From the NCBI GenBank assembly GCA_938023895.1, contig CALJDH010000124.1:1-5890 (forward strand): 5,890 nt of DNA, read 5' to 3'. Made by a program: the position numbers and the translations under genes. The notes below the pieces were generated by a model. It ran no database searches. It was not told the origin of the DNA and saw only the letters and a program-made list of their open reading frames with translations. This DNA is from an uncultured Aliiroseovarius sp. (GTDB lineage Bacteria > Pseudomonadota > Alphaproteobacteria > Rhodobacterales > Rhodobacteraceae). The stretch's first letter is position 1. Every line of letters starts with the position of its first letter. Shown piece by piece: positions 5,805 to 5,890 of this stretch.

Positions 5805-5890
5805 TTATGCCTTGTGCTTGTCCTCGAACTCGAACCCATAGGCACCTCGGGCACCGGGGGTCTTGGACAAGGCATAGGTCCGATCGCGCA
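5805..5890 (-). CDS. C-terminal 27 residues of an unidentified upstream gene (cut by window edge)
   Basis: The minus-strand frame entering from the right edge is open for 27 codons and ends in TAA at 5805-5807, four bases before the murI start. The tail includes [19 protein letters not shown] and ends DKHKA. It is too short for family assignment. The close, same-strand spacing to murI, the absence of a better start for murI further upstream, and the ordinary protein-like composition argue that it is the real end of a gene co-transcribed with murI. No terminator separates them. Confidence 0.5.
   Translation of the reverse strand, partial: RDRTYALSKTPGARGAYGFEFEDKHKA

Noticed and set aside
4988..5875. 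Longer glutamate racemase beginning at 5875
   Set aside because: The 25 extra residues are Pro/Ser/Arg-rich and unlike MurI, and they overlap the end of the upstream gene. The family N-terminus begins at 5800.
1..5890. tRNA, rRNA, CRISPR array, insertion sequence or riboswitch
   Set aside because: No repeat-spacer pattern, transposase frame or recognisable structured RNA was seen on either strand. The gaps are all under 90 bases.

Overview
All recognisable genes in this window lie on the minus strand, so transcription runs from high to low coordinates. The plus strand holds only shadow frames. No gene-free stretch exceeds about 300 bases; the longest is the 89-base gap at 1344-1432. The gene content points to an alphaproteobacterium, most likely a member of the Rhodobacteraceae (Roseobacter/Rhodobacter group). 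The grounds are a System I (Ccm) cytochrome c maturation cluster, moderately high GC, and the form of the endolysin/holin pair. This assignment rests on recognition and not on a database search.

In transcription order, the right end (5890 to 3905) carries the last 27 codons of an unidentified gene, then murI (glutamate racemase, which supplies D-glutamate for peptidoglycan), then argC (N-acetyl-gamma-glutamyl-phosphate reductase, arginine synthesis). Next comes ccmE (periplasmic haem chaperone, 3877-3425), 27 bases after argC. The left end (1343 to 1) is ccmF, the membrane haem lyase subunit that takes haem from CcmE. It is cut by the window edge after 447 residues.

The notable part is between ccmE and ccmF (3359 to 1433). 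Two genes of one haem-delivery pathway are separated by a compact five-gene unit that looks phage-derived. It consists of a GH108-type N-acetylmuramidase (endolysin), a holin-family membrane protein, a 62-residue single-span protein resembling BhlA/UviB holins, a 47-residue basic protein, and a 141-residue polytopic membrane protein. Each gene overlaps the next by 4 to 11 bases, so translation is probably coupled throughout. No capsid, tail, terminase or integrase gene is present here. The endolysin/holin pair resembles the separately located lysis genes used to release the Rhodobacter capsulatus gene transfer agent (rcc00555/rcc00556, from memory). My favoured reading is therefore a domesticated GTA-type lysis cassette inside the cytochrome c maturation cluster.

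The cassette is bordered by short gaps containing dyad symmetries: a 21-base palindrome touching the endolysin ribosome binding site, and two back-to-back stem-loops before ccmF. The three downstream small proteins have no secure function and are the most likely place for something undescribed, such as a second holin, an antiholin or an accessory lysis factor.
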